22,608 nucleotides of DNA from JBBRWV01 sp038248985 (GCA_038248985.1 JBBRWV010000055.1:1-22608), one strand, 5' to 3'. Shown: positions 1-7,594, numbered from the stretch's first letter. Translations and numbers: made by a program. The notes: a model not told the origin generated them from the letters alone.

Positions 1-1119
1 GGGAGCAATTTGATTCTTGAGCAGATTCATGAGCCGGGGGGCGGGGTGCCGACGCGGTTGGCGCCGCTGGTGCTGGCGGCGACGGTGGTGACGCATTTGC
101 TGGGGGGATCGGCAGGTCGGGAGGGGACGGCGGTGCAGATGGGGGGGAGCATTGCGGGAACGGCAGCGCGGTGGATGCGGTTGTCGCCGACAACGACGCG
201 GATGCTGCTGATGGCGGGAGTGGCGGCGGGGTTTGCGGGGGTTTTTGGGACGCCGCTGGCGGGGACGCTTTTTGCGTTGGAGGTTTTGGCTTTGGGGGTG
301 ATGCGTTTGGAGGCGTTGATACCGTGTTTGATCGCGGCGCTGGTGGCGGACTGGGCGTGCCGGGCGTGGGGGATCGGACATACAGATTATCACAGATTGA
401 TGCGAGTGGGGGCAGTGGAGCAGTGGAACGCGGGGCTGGTGGGGAAGACGGCGTTGGCGGCGGTGGCGTTTGGGCTGGCGAGCGTGCTGTTTGTGGAGGT
501 GACACATGCGGTGGAGTGGGGGTTGAAGCGGGTACTGAAATGGGCGTGGTTGCGTCCGGCGCTGGGCGGGGCGGTGGTGATTGGGCTGGTGTATGCGTTG
601 GGGACGCGGGAATATTTGGGGTTGGGGGTGGACAATCCGGGAGGCGGGCCGTCGATCATGGCGGCGTTTACGGCGGCACCGGGGGCGATGGGTTGGAGTT
701 GGTGGTGGAAGATTTTATTTACGGCGGTGACGGTGGGGAGCGGGTTTAAGGGGGGGGAGGTGACGCCACTGTTTTTTATTGGGGCGACGCTGGGCAATGT
801 GCTGGCGTGGGGGTTGAACGCGCCGGTGGATTTGTTTGCGGGGATTGGGTTTGTGGCGGTGTTTGCGGGGGCGACGAATACGCCGCTGGCATGTACGCTG
901 ATGGCGGTGGAGTTGTTTGGCACCCATATAGGGGTATATGCGGCGACGGGGTGTTTTCTGGCGTATTTTTTCAGCGGACACTCGGGGATATATGGTGCGC
1001 AGCGTGTGGGGGCGGGGAAAATCGGGGGGGTGGAGCCGAATATGACTCTGCGGGCGTTGCGGGAGCGGCGGGGGTCGATTTTGGTATCGGTTGGGGGATT
1101 GTTCAAAAGGAAGAAATGA
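1..1119 (+). CDS. ClC-family chloride channel/antiporter, 5'-truncated by window edge
   Basis: A ClC-type voltage-gated chloride channel or H+/Cl- antiporter of the inner membrane. The reading frame is open to base 1 and the first visible residues (GSNLILEQIHEPGGGVP) already match the interior of the family, so the true start lies upstream and the TTG at base 10 is not a start. The ClC selectivity signature is visible as GGSAGREGTAVQMG about 35 residues in, with Thr where many members have Pro. Several hydrophobic segments follow, including GFAGVFGTPLAGTLFALEVL and the later GSGFKGGEVTPLFFIGATLG, which matches the second ClC pore region. The protein stops soon after the last membrane segments with a basic tail and shows no CBS domains, as in short bacterial ClCs. 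Codons end overwhelmingly in G. Family is secure; transported ion and coupling are not determined. Confidence 0.9.
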   Translation, partial: GSNLILEQIHEPGGGVPTRLAPLVLAATVVTHLLGGSAGREGTAVQMGGSIAGTAARWMRLSPTTTRMLLMAGVAAGFAGVFGTPLAGTLFALEVLALGVMRLEALIPCLIAALVADWACRAWGIGHTDYHRLMRVGAVEQWNAGLVGKTALAAVAFGLASVLFVEVTHAVEWGLKRVLKWAWLRPALGGAVVIGLVYALGTREYLGLGVDNPGGGPSIMAAFTAAPGAMGWSWWWKILFTAVTVGSGFKGGEVTPLFFIGATLGNVLAWGLNAPVDLFAGIGFVAVFAGATNTPLACTLMAVELFGTHIGVYAATGCFLAYFFSGHSGIYGAQRVGAGKIGGVEPNMTLRALRERRGSILVSVGGLFKRKK

Positions 1120-1120
1120 C

Positions 1121-1150
1121 TTGTTATTGGTGTGGGGACGAGGTTACACT
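1121..1150 (+). promoter_or_regulatory. Possible sigma-70-type promoter for the 1231 gene
   Basis: TTGTTA at 1121-1126 followed after 18 nt by TACACT at 1145-1150 gives four of six matches in each box. It lies just after the ClC stop codon and about 80 nt before the next start. The match is modest and the call is tentative. Confidence 0.3.
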
Positions 1151-1230
1151 TTGACGATTGACAGAGCGGGTCCAATCGGGATTGCGCTGCTGCGATTTCC
1201 ATTCGTCCCGCTGGTCTGTGAGGATTCGCC

Positions 1231-1713
1231 ATGAAGCTCCGCCATTCGGTTATTTCGATGATGTTGGCCGGTGTGTTGTTGTGCCCGGCGATGGCGTGGG
1301 CGACGGCGGAGTCAGGGGTGGTGGAGACGACGACGCGGGAGCAGGATAACCTGTTGGAAGTGCGGCAGTTTCACGTGGAGAATGCGCGGCTGCCGGGGCA
1401 GGGATCGATTCGGCAAACGGTGACGGCGTGGCAGGTAACGGCGGGGACGTGGAACGGGGTATCGCTGGAGGGGCTGGCGGTAGTGTTGGTGCAGTCGCAG
1501 TCGGAAGAGAATCGTGGGGTGCGGACGATGAATTGCTACATTTCGCACACGGCGTCGGTGCAGCAGCGCGAGGCGTTGATGAGTGCGTTTATGTCGACGC
1601 AGCCGGAATATTTTGGGGCGGCGCAGATGCAGATGATGCGGATGGAGCCGGGGGTGATCACGATTGAAGTGGATGGTGCGATGGTGACGCTGCATTTGGG
1701 GTTGATTGCTTGA
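1231..1713 (+). CDS. Small secreted protein of unknown function
   Basis: A 160-residue protein beginning with a clear Sec signal peptide: a basic MKLRH start, a hydrophobic stretch to about residue 20 and a likely cleavage site after AMAWA. The mature part is about 135 residues with no motif I can name. It contains a single Cys and a pattern of short beta-like stretches, for example TAWQVTAGTWNGVSLEGLAVVLV and VITIEVDGAMVTLHLGLIA. A GAGG ribosome-binding site lies about 8 nt before the ATG. A remote resemblance to DUF1326-type proteins crossed my mind but I cannot support it from sequence. It stands alone between the ClC gene and a convergent minus-strand gene. Confidence 0.75.
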   Translation: MKLRHSVISMMLAGVLLCPAMAWATAESGVVETTTREQDNLLEVRQFHVENARLPGQGSIRQTVTAWQVTAGTWNGVSLEGLAVVLVQSQSEENRGVRTMNCYISHTASVQQREALMSAFMSTQPEYFGAAQMQMMRMEPGVITIEVDGAMVTLHLGLIA

Positions 1714-1727
1714 ATGGCGGGGGAACC

Positions 1728-1757
1728 GCCGATGAACGCGGATGGACGCCGATGATT
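1728..1757 (+). repeat. Three 10-bp tandem repeats in a convergent intergenic gap
   Basis: Three back-to-back 10-mers, GCCGATGAAC, GCGGATGGAC and GCCGATGATT, follow the stop of the 1231 gene and run into a T-rich stretch. A small hairpin (GGCGG at 1716-1720 with CCGCC at 1726-1730) precedes them. They resemble the GATGAACGC-type dispersed repeats found between genes in many high-G+C genomes. The rest of the gap to 1873 shows nothing further. Confidence 0.55.
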
Positions 1758-1873
1758 TTTTGTGGGGGTGGGTGGTGGGAATGCCAAGACAAATTTTAGC
1801 AACGACGAGTCGAGGGCACGATCAGTGGCTTCGTGTTTTTTGGCGCGCGGAGAGGGAGAGGACGAGGTGCTTT

Positions 1874-2668
1874 TTAGTGGGCGTCGGGGAAGAGGTCGGA
1901 GGGTTGGGAGGTGGGTTGAGAGGTAGAAGGGGGCGGGGCAGTGAAGATGCCGGCGTGGGAGTGGCGGGGGGTGCCGAAGAGGCCGGTGGATTTGAGGATG
2001 ACCGCGAAGCCGGCGAGGAGGAGGATGAAGGTGAAGCCGCAGGTGCCGATCCAGCCGAGGGTGTGATGGCTGGTGCGTAGTTGGGCGCGACGGAGGGCGC
2101 GGCGGCGGTAGTTGAAGTCGGCGGCCTGAAGGGAGAGGCCTTCGAGGGGATCTTTGGGTTCAATGACGGGGAGGGTGGGGGTGGGTGGAGGGAAGAGGGA
2201 TTCGAGGGCGCACGCGGGATTGGAGGGGGCGGCCGGGGGCGGGGATTTTTTGAGCGCGCGGCGGGCGGTGTGGAAGCGCGCGGAGGCGTTGGAGAGTTGC
2301 AGGGCGGTGTTGGTGGTGGCAGACGCGACGGCTTCGGCGAGATTGCGGAGGACATCCTGGATGGAGTTTTTGAGGACGGCGGGCACGGATTGGGAGGGGG
2401 CGGCCCGCGCGAGCGCGGAGGTGCTGGATAGCGGGCGCGGCGCGGGAGTGAGGACGTCAAGGATGCTGGCGCGGGTGTTGCAGGGGTCTTCACGGTAGCG
2501 GCCGCTGATGACGACGTGGGCGACGATTTTTTCAGGTTTACCCTGGATGCCGGAGTTGGACATGCGGGGGCGCAGGAGGGAGCCGCAGCGATCGCAACGG
2601 GAGAGGAAATCGAGCATATCGGGGGGTACCTGGGTGGTCCGGGCGCAGGCCGGACATTTGCATTTCAT
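1874..2668 (-). CDS. Zinc-ribbon single-pass membrane protein, unknown function
   Basis: A 264-residue protein starting at an ATG with a GGAGG ribosome-binding site about 6 nt upstream; the frame is open further upstream, but that part overlaps nadD out of frame and is not coding. The N-terminus is a small zinc ribbon with Cys3, Cys5, Cys8 and a CDRCG knuckle at residues 25-29. A long low-complexity, Ala/Ser/Pro-rich middle follows. One membrane helix (roughly residues 215-240, LGWIGTCGFTFILLLAGFAVIL) comes near the C-terminus, then a Ser/Thr/Pro-rich tail. Codons end mostly in C. It lies 103 nt downstream of nadD on the same strand. Zinc-ribbon-plus-helix proteins of this plan are frequent in planctomycetes, but the function is unknown. 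Confidence 0.7.
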   Translation of the reverse strand: MKCKCPACARTTQVPPDMLDFLSRCDRCGSLLRPRMSNSGIQGKPEKIVAHVVISGRYREDPCNTRASILDVLTPAPRPLSSTSALARAAPSQSVPAVLKNSIQDVLRNLAEAVASATTNTALQLSNASARFHTARRALKKSPPPAAPSNPACALESLFPPPTPTLPVIEPKDPLEGLSLQAADFNYRRRALRRAQLRTSHHTLGWIGTCGFTFILLLAGFAVILKSTGLFGTPRHSHAGIFTAPPPSTSQPTSQPSDLFPDAH

Positions 2669-2771
2669 GAAGACCTCCAGAGGGTTCACCCGCCGGAAGC
2701 ATCGGCCGGAAGCGCGCGGCACCCAAGCACGGGCGAATTTTGCGATTCCAGTGCTGGGAGGGGGTTCATTA

Positions 2772-3395
2772 TCAGGCGTATAAATTGTGGTTGCGGATGT
2801 AGGCGGCGACGGCGGGGTCGAGGAGACCGACGGTGGGCAGGCCGGATTGGATACGGTGGCGGAGGTCGGTGGAGGAGGCGGGGACGAGGGGCGTGGGGAG
2901 GAGGGCGGCGGCGAGGCGGGCGCGGATGGGCTGGCCGAGGTAGCGGGCGACGATGTCGAGGTCGTGATCGAGGGTGGGACCGGATTCGCCGATGCGGCCA
3001 AGGACGGCGAGGTCAACGAGGGAGAGGAGTTCGGTGATGCGGAGCCAGGTGTGGAGGCGGGCGAGTTGATCGGCACCGAGGAGGAGGGTGATTTTGTCAT
3101 CGGGGAGCGGGGCGTAGCGGGGCCTGAGGGCGAGGACGGTGTGGATGGTGTAGCTGGGGCCGGTGCGGGTGAGTTCAAAGTCATCGACGAGAAAAAGGGT
3201 GTCGGCGATGATGGCGCGTTGGAGCATGGCGAGGCGGTGGTCATTGGAGGCGCAGGTGGATTGTTTATGGGGGGAGATGTTGGCGGGGAGGAAGACGACG
3301 CGGTCAGCGTGGAGGATTTCGCGGGCGGCGCGGGCGGTGAGGATGTGGCCGAGGTGGACCGGGTCGAAGGAGCCGCCGAAGAAAAGGGTGTACAC
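2772..3395 (-). CDS. nadD: Nicotinate-nucleotide adenylyltransferase
   Basis: NadD transfers AMP from ATP to nicotinate mononucleotide to make deamido-NAD+, in the cytoplasmic NAD synthesis pathway. At 207 residues the length is normal for the family. The nucleotidyltransferase signature is plain: GGSFDPVHLGH at residues 7-17 carries the HxGH motif, ISPHK follows near residue 40, and SSTDLRHRI near the C-terminus matches the conserved S-S-T-x-[IL]-R motif. The start is a GTG, with GAGG about 9 nt upstream. It is transcribed away from the cobalamin adenosyltransferase gene and probably shares a short divergent promoter region with it. Confidence 0.93.
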   Translation of the reverse strand: MYTLFFGGSFDPVHLGHILTARAAREILHADRVVFLPANISPHKQSTCASNDHRLAMLQRAIIADTLFLVDDFELTRTGPSYTIHTVLALRPRYAPLPDDKITLLLGADQLARLHTWLRITELLSLVDLAVLGRIGESGPTLDHDLDIVARYLGQPIRARLAAALLPTPLVPASSTDLRHRIQSGLPTVGLLDPAVAAYIRNHNLYA

Positions 3396-3431
3396 GGTAG
3401 GAGGCCTCGTGTGAGATGGGGGAAGAATGCC

Positions 3432-3440
3432 TATTATAAC
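3432..3440. promoter_or_regulatory. Overlapping divergent -10 boxes between nadD and the adenosyltransferase gene
   Basis: The stretch TATTATAAC reads as TATTAT or TATAAC on the plus strand and as TATAAT on the minus strand (3433-3438). It lies in the 82-nt gap between the two divergent starts, about 38 nt from each. No convincing -35 box was found on either side. Confidence 0.4.
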
Positions 3441-3477
3441 CGACTTGGGAAGTGACGGTTCAGATGGAGAAAATCGG

Positions 3478-4044
3478 ATGAAGATTTACACGAAGTTTGG
3501 CGATGGCGGGGAGACGATGTTGTTTGATGGAACGCGGGTGGCGAAGGATCATTTGCGGATCGACACGTATGGGACGGTGGATGAGTTGAACAGTTTGCTG
3601 GGGCTGGCGGTGGTGGATTGCAGGCATGAGAAGTTGCGGGGGATATTGGGGGCGTTGCAGGATGAGTTGTTTGATTTGGGGGCGGATTTGGCGACGCCGG
3701 TGGATTCGGAATTGACGAAGCGGTCAGGGCGGGTCGGGGAGAAGCACATTGCATTTTTGGAGCAGGTGATTGATGAGGTGACGGCGGAATTGCCGGCGCT
3801 GAAGCGCTTTATTTTGCCGGGGGGCGGGGTGACGGCGGCGCGGCTGCATGTGGCGCGGACGGTGTGTCGGCGGGCGGAGCGGTTGCTGGTGGAGTTGATG
3901 CGGCAGGAGGATTTTGGAGAGCCGCCGCATCAGCCGCTGATTTATTTAAATAGGTTGAGTGATTTATTGTTTACGCTGGCCCGGTGGGCGAACAAGCTGG
4001 ACGGGGTGGTGGATGTGGAGTGGCGGCAGCAGGGGGTGCGGTGA
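3478..4044 (+). CDS. pduO: Cob(I)alamin adenosyltransferase, PduO type
   Basis: This enzyme moves the 5'-deoxyadenosyl group of ATP onto cob(I)alamin to give adenosylcobalamin, the cofactor for B12-dependent mutases and reductases. The 188-residue protein has the PduO/MMAB hallmarks in order: MKIYTKFGDGGETMLF at the N-terminus (ATP-binding loop), IDTYGTVDELNSLLG at about 28-42, a CRRAER motif in the second half and YLNRLSDLLFTLAR near the end. I chose the ATG at 3478 over an in-frame one at 3427 because the family begins with MKIYT and a GGAGA ribosome-binding site sits about 8 nt upstream. It converges with folE2, leaving 27 nt between stops. Confidence 0.93.
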   Translation: MKIYTKFGDGGETMLFDGTRVAKDHLRIDTYGTVDELNSLLGLAVVDCRHEKLRGILGALQDELFDLGADLATPVDSELTKRSGRVGEKHIAFLEQVIDEVTAELPALKRFILPGGGVTAARLHVARTVCRRAERLLVELMRQEDFGEPPHQPLIYLNRLSDLLFTLARWANKLDGVVDVEWRQQGVR

Positions 4045-4071
4045 GAAGCAGGAAGCAAGGAGAGAAGAGGG

Positions 4072-4887
4072 TTAGATGGTTTTGTCGCGGGCGATGAGGG
4101 CGTAGGCGTTGTGGTTGTGGATGGACTCGAAGTTTTCGGATTGGATTTCGTACCAGGTGATGCGGTCTTCCTTGTCGAGGGCGAGGGCGAGGTCGCGGAT
4201 GATGTCTTCGACGAACTTGGGGTTGTCGAAGGCTTGCTCGGTGACGAATTTTTCATCGGGGCGTTTAAGGACGGCGTAGACGGGGGCGGAGGCGGCGGAC
4301 TCCATAATTTTGACGAGGTCCTCGATCCAGAGCATGCCTTTGAAGCGGACGCGGGCGGTGATTTCGCAGCGTTGATTGTGGGCACCGTACATGGAAATTT
4401 CTTTGGAGCAGGGGCAAAGGCTGGTGGCGGGGGCGCGGACGCCGAGGATGAAGTCGTCGGTGCCGTTGGCGGTGCCTTCGAAAGTGCAGACGTAATCCAT
4501 GAGGCCCTTGGCGCCGGTGACGGGGGCGGATTTTTCGATGAAGTAGGGGAAGGTCATTTCGATGTGGGCATCTTCGGCGTCGAGCCTGGTTTTCATTTCG
4601 TGGAGGATGGGGACGATGCGGTCGGGGGTGATGGCCTTGTGATGCTGGTTGAGGATTTCGAGGAAGCGCGACATGTGCGTGCCTTTTTTGTGCTTGGGGA
4701 GAGAGACGTAGAGGTTGATCATGGCGATGGTGTGTTGTTCGCCGCCGCAGGCCTGGCGGAGGGTGATGGGGTAGCGGACGGATTTGACGCCGACCTTGTC
4801 GATGGCGACGTTGCGGGAGTCGGCGGAGCCTTGGACGTCGGGCATACCGGGCTTGAGGGGGGAGGTGAGGGCGGTGGATTTGGTCAT
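4072..4887 (-). CDS. folE2: GTP cyclohydrolase FolE2 (type IB)
   Basis: FolE2 converts GTP to 7,8-dihydroneopterin triphosphate, the first step of folate and queuosine-precursor synthesis. It is the alternative to zinc-dependent FolE. The 271-residue protein matches the family over its length: DVQG near the start, VSLPKHKKGTHMSRF at 61-75, SLCPCSKEIS with the catalytic-site Cys158/Cys160, and FESIHNHNAYA with His257/His259 near the C-terminus. No second folE is visible in this window. It lies 58 nt downstream of hisI on the same strand; a TACAAT (minus) at 4924-4929 could be a -10 box, so separate or joint transcription are both possible. Confidence 0.95.
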   Translation of the reverse strand: MTKSTALTSPLKPGMPDVQGSADSRNVAIDKVGVKSVRYPITLRQACGGEQHTIAMINLYVSLPKHKKGTHMSRFLEILNQHHKAITPDRIVPILHEMKTRLDAEDAHIEMTFPYFIEKSAPVTGAKGLMDYVCTFEGTANGTDDFILGVRAPATSLCPCSKEISMYGAHNQRCEITARVRFKGMLWIEDLVKIMESAASAPVYAVLKRPDEKFVTEQAFDNPKFVEDIIRDLALALDKEDRITWYEIQSENFESIHNHNAYALIARDKTI

Positions 4888-4945
4888 GAGGCACTCGATT
4901 AGGGCCGGGGGTGATTAGGAGTCATTGTAGCGGATCAGGCTGCGG

Positions 4946-5362
4946 CTATTTTTTATACATGGCAGCGGGGTCTTGTTCGGGCTGGGCGATGGTTTTGAGT
5001 TCGAGGCCGGCGGGGCCGGTGATGATTTGGCGGTAGAAGCAGGAGTGGAAGCCGTTATGGCAGGCGGGGCCCCGTTGGCGGACCTGGACGATGACGGCAT
5101 CCTGGTCGCAATCGGCGAAGACAGCAACGACTTTTTGGGTATTTCCGGATTCCTCGCCTTTGACCCAGAATTTTTGGCGGGAGCGAGACCAGTAGGTGGC
5201 GTTGCCGGTGGCGAGGGTGCGTTCGAGGGCTTGCTGATTCATGAAGGCGACCATGAGGATTTCATGGGTATCGGCATCGACGGCGACGGCGGTGATGAGT
5301 CCGGCGGCGTCGAATTTAAGGGCGAGGGTGGAGCCGAGTTCGGATTCTTTGGAAGCGGCCAT
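4946..5362 (-). CDS. hisI: Phosphoribosyl-AMP cyclohydrolase
   Basis: HisI opens the adenine ring of phosphoribosyl-AMP, the third step of histidine synthesis. The 138-residue protein is the stand-alone form with no HisE (pyrophosphohydrolase) domain. The metal site DCDQD is at residues 84-88 and the zinc cysteines are Cys101 and Cys108 in GPACHNGFHSCF. The core ILMVAFMNQQAL and ATYWSRSRQKFWVKGE segments are textbook. AGGAG lies about 10 nt before the ATG. The short C-terminal tail after about residue 120 is variable in the family. No other his genes are near. Confidence 0.95.
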   Translation of the reverse strand: MAASKESELGSTLALKFDAAGLITAVAVDADTHEILMVAFMNQQALERTLATGNATYWSRSRQKFWVKGEESGNTQKVVAVFADCDQDAVIVQVRQRGPACHNGFHSCFYRQIITGPAGLELKTIAQPEQDPAAMYKK

Positions 5363-5393
5363 GGGGAAGGTCTCCTGTTTGGAAAGGGGAGTA

Positions 5394-5399
5394 AGTATA
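5394..5399 (-). promoter_or_regulatory. Possible -10 box of hisI
   Basis: TATACT on the minus strand about 32 nt before the hisI start, inside the 108-nt divergent gap with the ferredoxin gene. No clear -35 box was seen. Confidence 0.35.
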
Positions 5400-5436
5400 G
5401 CATAGAGAGGGGGTGCGGCGGTATGGGGGCGCGGGG

Positions 5437-5464
5437 TTGGGGGTGGGATGGAGAAAGGTATAAT
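5437..5464 (+). promoter_or_regulatory. Promoter with TATAAT six bases before the ATG (leaderless candidate)
   Basis: TTGGGG at 5437-5442, 16 nt, then a perfect TATAAT at 5459-5464. Only GAGGGG separates it from the ATG at 5471. A transcript starting 6-7 nt after the -10 box would begin at or next to the start codon. Confidence 0.55.
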
Positions 5465-5470
5465 GAGGGG

Positions 5471-6277
5471 ATGAGTGATGATGTGCGGAAAATGGATGGC
5501 GGGTTGCCCGAGAAGGAGGGGGAGGGGGAGGCGATTATTGAGGAGGCGAAGGGTCGGCGGGGGTTTTTTGGGGAGGCGCTGCGCGGGGCGATGGGGCCGC
5601 TGACGGGGATGATTGAGGGGAAGATTAATCCGGTGTTGGAGGCGCTCGAGGATTTGCCGCGGCGGGCGGAGGAGATGTCGCAGATGAAGTTGGGGGGGTT
5701 GGATCAGATTGAGTTTTCGTTGCCGGTGATAGGGAGTGGTGGAGGGAGTGAGTCCCCCCGCCGGGGTGGGATGCCGGAGCGGTACTTGCGGCCGCCGGGG
5801 GCGATGGAGACGGGGTTGGATGGGTTGGGTTTTGAGACGGTGTGTTCACGGTGCGGGAAGTGCGTGGAGGCGTGCCCGGCGGAGGCGGTCAAGCTGGATG
5901 CGGTGGGGTTTGTGGCGGAGGGGTTTCCGTACATTGTGGCGAGCGAGCGGGCGTGCGTGGTGTGCGATAGTTTGGCGTGCATGAAGAGTTGCCCGACGGG
6001 GGCGTTGAAGTTGGTGGATCGGTTGGCGATACGGATGGGGGTGGCGAAGGTGAATCATGAGGTGTGTTTACGGAAGCATGGGGAGGATTGCCGCTTGTGT
6101 TTGGAGGCGTGCCCGATTGGGAGTGCGGCGATTGGGGTGAGTGAGCGGACGGGGCGGGTGATTGTGAAGAAGAATGGGTGTGTGGGGTGCGGGTTGTGCG
6201 AGGAGCGGTGCCCGACGGAGCCGCAGGCGATTTGGGTGGAGATGATGCGCGGGGGTGGGGAGGTGATAGTGGCGTGA
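5471..6277 (+). CDS. Ferredoxin with four [4Fe-4S] motifs, NapG/MauM type
   Basis: A 268-residue electron-transfer protein with sixteen cysteines in four cluster motifs: Cys125/128/131/135, Cys162/165/170/174 (CxxCx4CxxxCP), Cys199/207/210/214 (long first gap) and Cys237/240/243/247. This spacing, with irregular second and third motifs, is that of NapG/MauM-type periplasmic or membrane-linked ferredoxins. Unlike exported NapG, the N-terminus (about 120 residues, acidic then amphipathic) shows no twin-arginine or Sec signal, so a cytoplasmic protein is likelier. The frame is open upstream of the chosen ATG, but that part is the antisense of hisI. There is no nap or mau partner beside it, so its redox partner is unknown. 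Confidence 0.85.
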   Translation: MSDDVRKMDGGLPEKEGEGEAIIEEAKGRRGFFGEALRGAMGPLTGMIEGKINPVLEALEDLPRRAEEMSQMKLGGLDQIEFSLPVIGSGGGSESPRRGGMPERYLRPPGAMETGLDGLGFETVCSRCGKCVEACPAEAVKLDAVGFVAEGFPYIVASERACVVCDSLACMKSCPTGALKLVDRLAIRMGVAKVNHEVCLRKHGEDCRLCLEACPIGSAAIGVSERTGRVIVKKNGCVGCGLCEERCPTEPQAIWVEMMRGGGEVIVA

Positions 6278-6313
6278 AGGGAGGGGAAGAGGGCGGGAGG
6301 GGTGACAACTTTT

Positions 6314-6952
6314 GGTCAGGACTGGACAGGAGGCGCGAAGATCGTAGCCGCAGTGGAGACAGAGGCCGCGGCGCCGGCGGCGGTAGCGGATGAGGGCGGG
6401 TTTGAGGGTGAAGAAGGAGAGGAGGGCGAGAGGGAGGCAGAGGAGCCAGAGGGGGATGATGGCGAGATGGCAGGGAGGGCCGGGGGCGAAGTGGGAGGTG
6501 CCGCTGAGGGAACTGGCACCCGATCCGAGTGCGAATCCGAAGAAGTGGAATTGCTAGGCAGTGGGAAGCGCGGGGAGAGGCGACTTCAGTAGCGAACGTT
6601 TGGTGGAGAAGGCGTCGGTGATTTCAGTGGAGGTGAATAAAGTCCCGCATATGCCATAGTTCGTGGAGCCGGGGGAACCGCCGTCGGGGGGACGAGATGG
6701 CGCGACGGCGAGGGTGTCGGGATTGGCGGAAAAAAGGCGGAAGGTCCAGGAAGTGGGACTGGGGGCGTCGGGGGAATCGTCGGTTTCGGCAACGAGCCAG
6801 AGTGAGCCGTGGTGGGTGGCGAGCATGCAGGAGTCGTCGAGTTTCCAGGCGGCGAGGCATTGGGGGAAGAGCCAACTGGTGGCGTAGAGGTAGGTGAGGA
6901 GGATTGTGGTGAGCAAGAGGAAGAGGGTGAGGGTGGAGCGAAGGTGTTTCAT
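6314..6952 (-). pseudogene. Planctomycete zinc-knuckle membrane protein broken by an in-frame TAG
   Basis: The ATG at 6952 has an AAGGA ribosome-binding site and an N-terminal membrane helix (LTLFLLLTTILLTYLYATSWLF), and reads 132 residues to a TAG at 6554-6556. Past the TAG the same frame continues with family-like sequence: a hydrophobic segment (LAIIPLWLLCLPLALLSFF), an Arg-rich linker and LCLHCGYDLRASCP, the zinc motif that normally ends this class of planctomycete proteins. One nonsense change therefore appears to split one gene. The end also looks damaged: after CGYDLRA one expects a few residues and then CPxCG, but only one Cys-Pro follows, and the frame then runs open into the antisense of the ferredoxin gene. 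It lies 39 nt downstream of the nucleotidyltransferase gene. A functional short product of 132 residues cannot be excluded. Confidence 0.6.
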
Positions 6953-6991
6953 GGGAGTGATCCTTGAGCATCTGGATGCGAAAACGAGGGG

Positions 6992-7582
6992 CTACTGACC
7001 GGGGGTGTCGAGCAGGTGTTGCAGCCGTGCGGCGAGTGGGGGTGGGAGGCGGGCGAGCCAGGTGGAATCGATGAGGGCGACGTCAAGCATGTCACGGAGG
7101 TGGGTGCGGTCTTTGTCACGGAAAGATGTGAGTTTCATTTTGACGAGCGACTCGAGGGGGAGGACGCGGAATTTTTCGGAGGCTTGGCCATCGGAGATAT
7201 CCGGGGCGAGGGCTTCGTATTCGGGGCGAACTTTTTCGTTGGCGAAGACGATGTGGAGGGCGTCGCGGGCTTTGGCGTCTGGGCCGTCGAGGAAGACGTC
7301 GAGGCTGGAGACGTGGCGGTGGATGAAGCCGGCTGATTCGAGGGCGCGAGTGGCGGCGGGGAGGTCGGCGCGGCGGAGGAGGATATCGACATCTTGTGTG
7401 TTGCGGACGGCGGCGGCATCGATGGTGGCGACCCAGGCGGCGACGGCGTTGCCACCGGCGACGGCGTAGGGGATGTGGGCGCGGTCAAGTGCAGCGGCGG
7501 CACGGAGGAGACGATCACGGACGCGTTCCACGGCGAGCACCATCCTGTCGAGCAAGGAGGAATTGGCGGGGATTGGGAGCAT
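6992..7582 (-). CDS. Nucleotidyltransferase-fold protein (AbiEii/MNT-like)
   Basis: A 196-residue protein with the polymerase-beta-type nucleotidyltransferase pattern: YAVAGGNAVAAWV (Gly43-Gly44) followed by the metal-binding pair in QDVDILLRR (Asp64, Asp66). Further on come a region around HIVFANEKVRPEY and LPLESLVKMKLTSFRDKDRTHLRDML, which matches the conserved Lys-Leu and Asp-Arg-x-Lys-Asp-x-x-Asp-Leu segment of these families. Members include toxin AbiEii-like proteins and many solo enzymes. No AbiEi-like antitoxin is adjacent, so I do not call a toxin-antitoxin pair. I chose the ATG at 7582 over a GTG at 7627 because a perfect TATAAT lies 6 nt upstream of the ATG. Confidence 0.75.
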   Translation of the reverse strand: MLPIPANSSLLDRMVLAVERVRDRLLRAAAALDRAHIPYAVAGGNAVAAWVATIDAAAVRNTQDVDILLRRADLPAATRALESAGFIHRHVSSLDVFLDGPDAKARDALHIVFANEKVRPEYEALAPDISDGQASEKFRVLPLESLVKMKLTSFRDKDRTHLRDMLDVALIDSTWLARLPPPLAARLQHLLDTPGQ

Positions 7583-7588
7583 GGGAGG

Positions 7589-7594
7589 ATTATA
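7589..7594 (-). promoter_or_regulatory. TATAAT six bases before the nucleotidyltransferase ATG (leaderless candidate)
   Basis: A perfect TATAAT on the minus strand, separated by CCTCCC from the ATG. The 6-nt spacer contains no ribosome-binding site. The spacing equals that of the ferredoxin gene. No good -35 box is visible. Confidence 0.45.

Noticed and set aside
2669..3244. A longer N-terminal part for the zinc-ribbon protein
   Set aside because: It overlaps nadD out of frame and is Ser/Pro-rich shadow sequence; the zinc ribbon at 2668 has its own strong ribosome-binding site.
4973..5470. A longer N-terminal part for the ferredoxin
   Set aside because: This stretch is the antisense of hisI and the divergent promoter region. 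The ATG at 5471 with its promoter is the better start.
6992..7582. AbiE-type toxin-antitoxin pair
   Set aside because: Only a nucleotidyltransferase-fold protein is present. The neighbour is a broken membrane-protein gene, not an AbiEi-like antitoxin.
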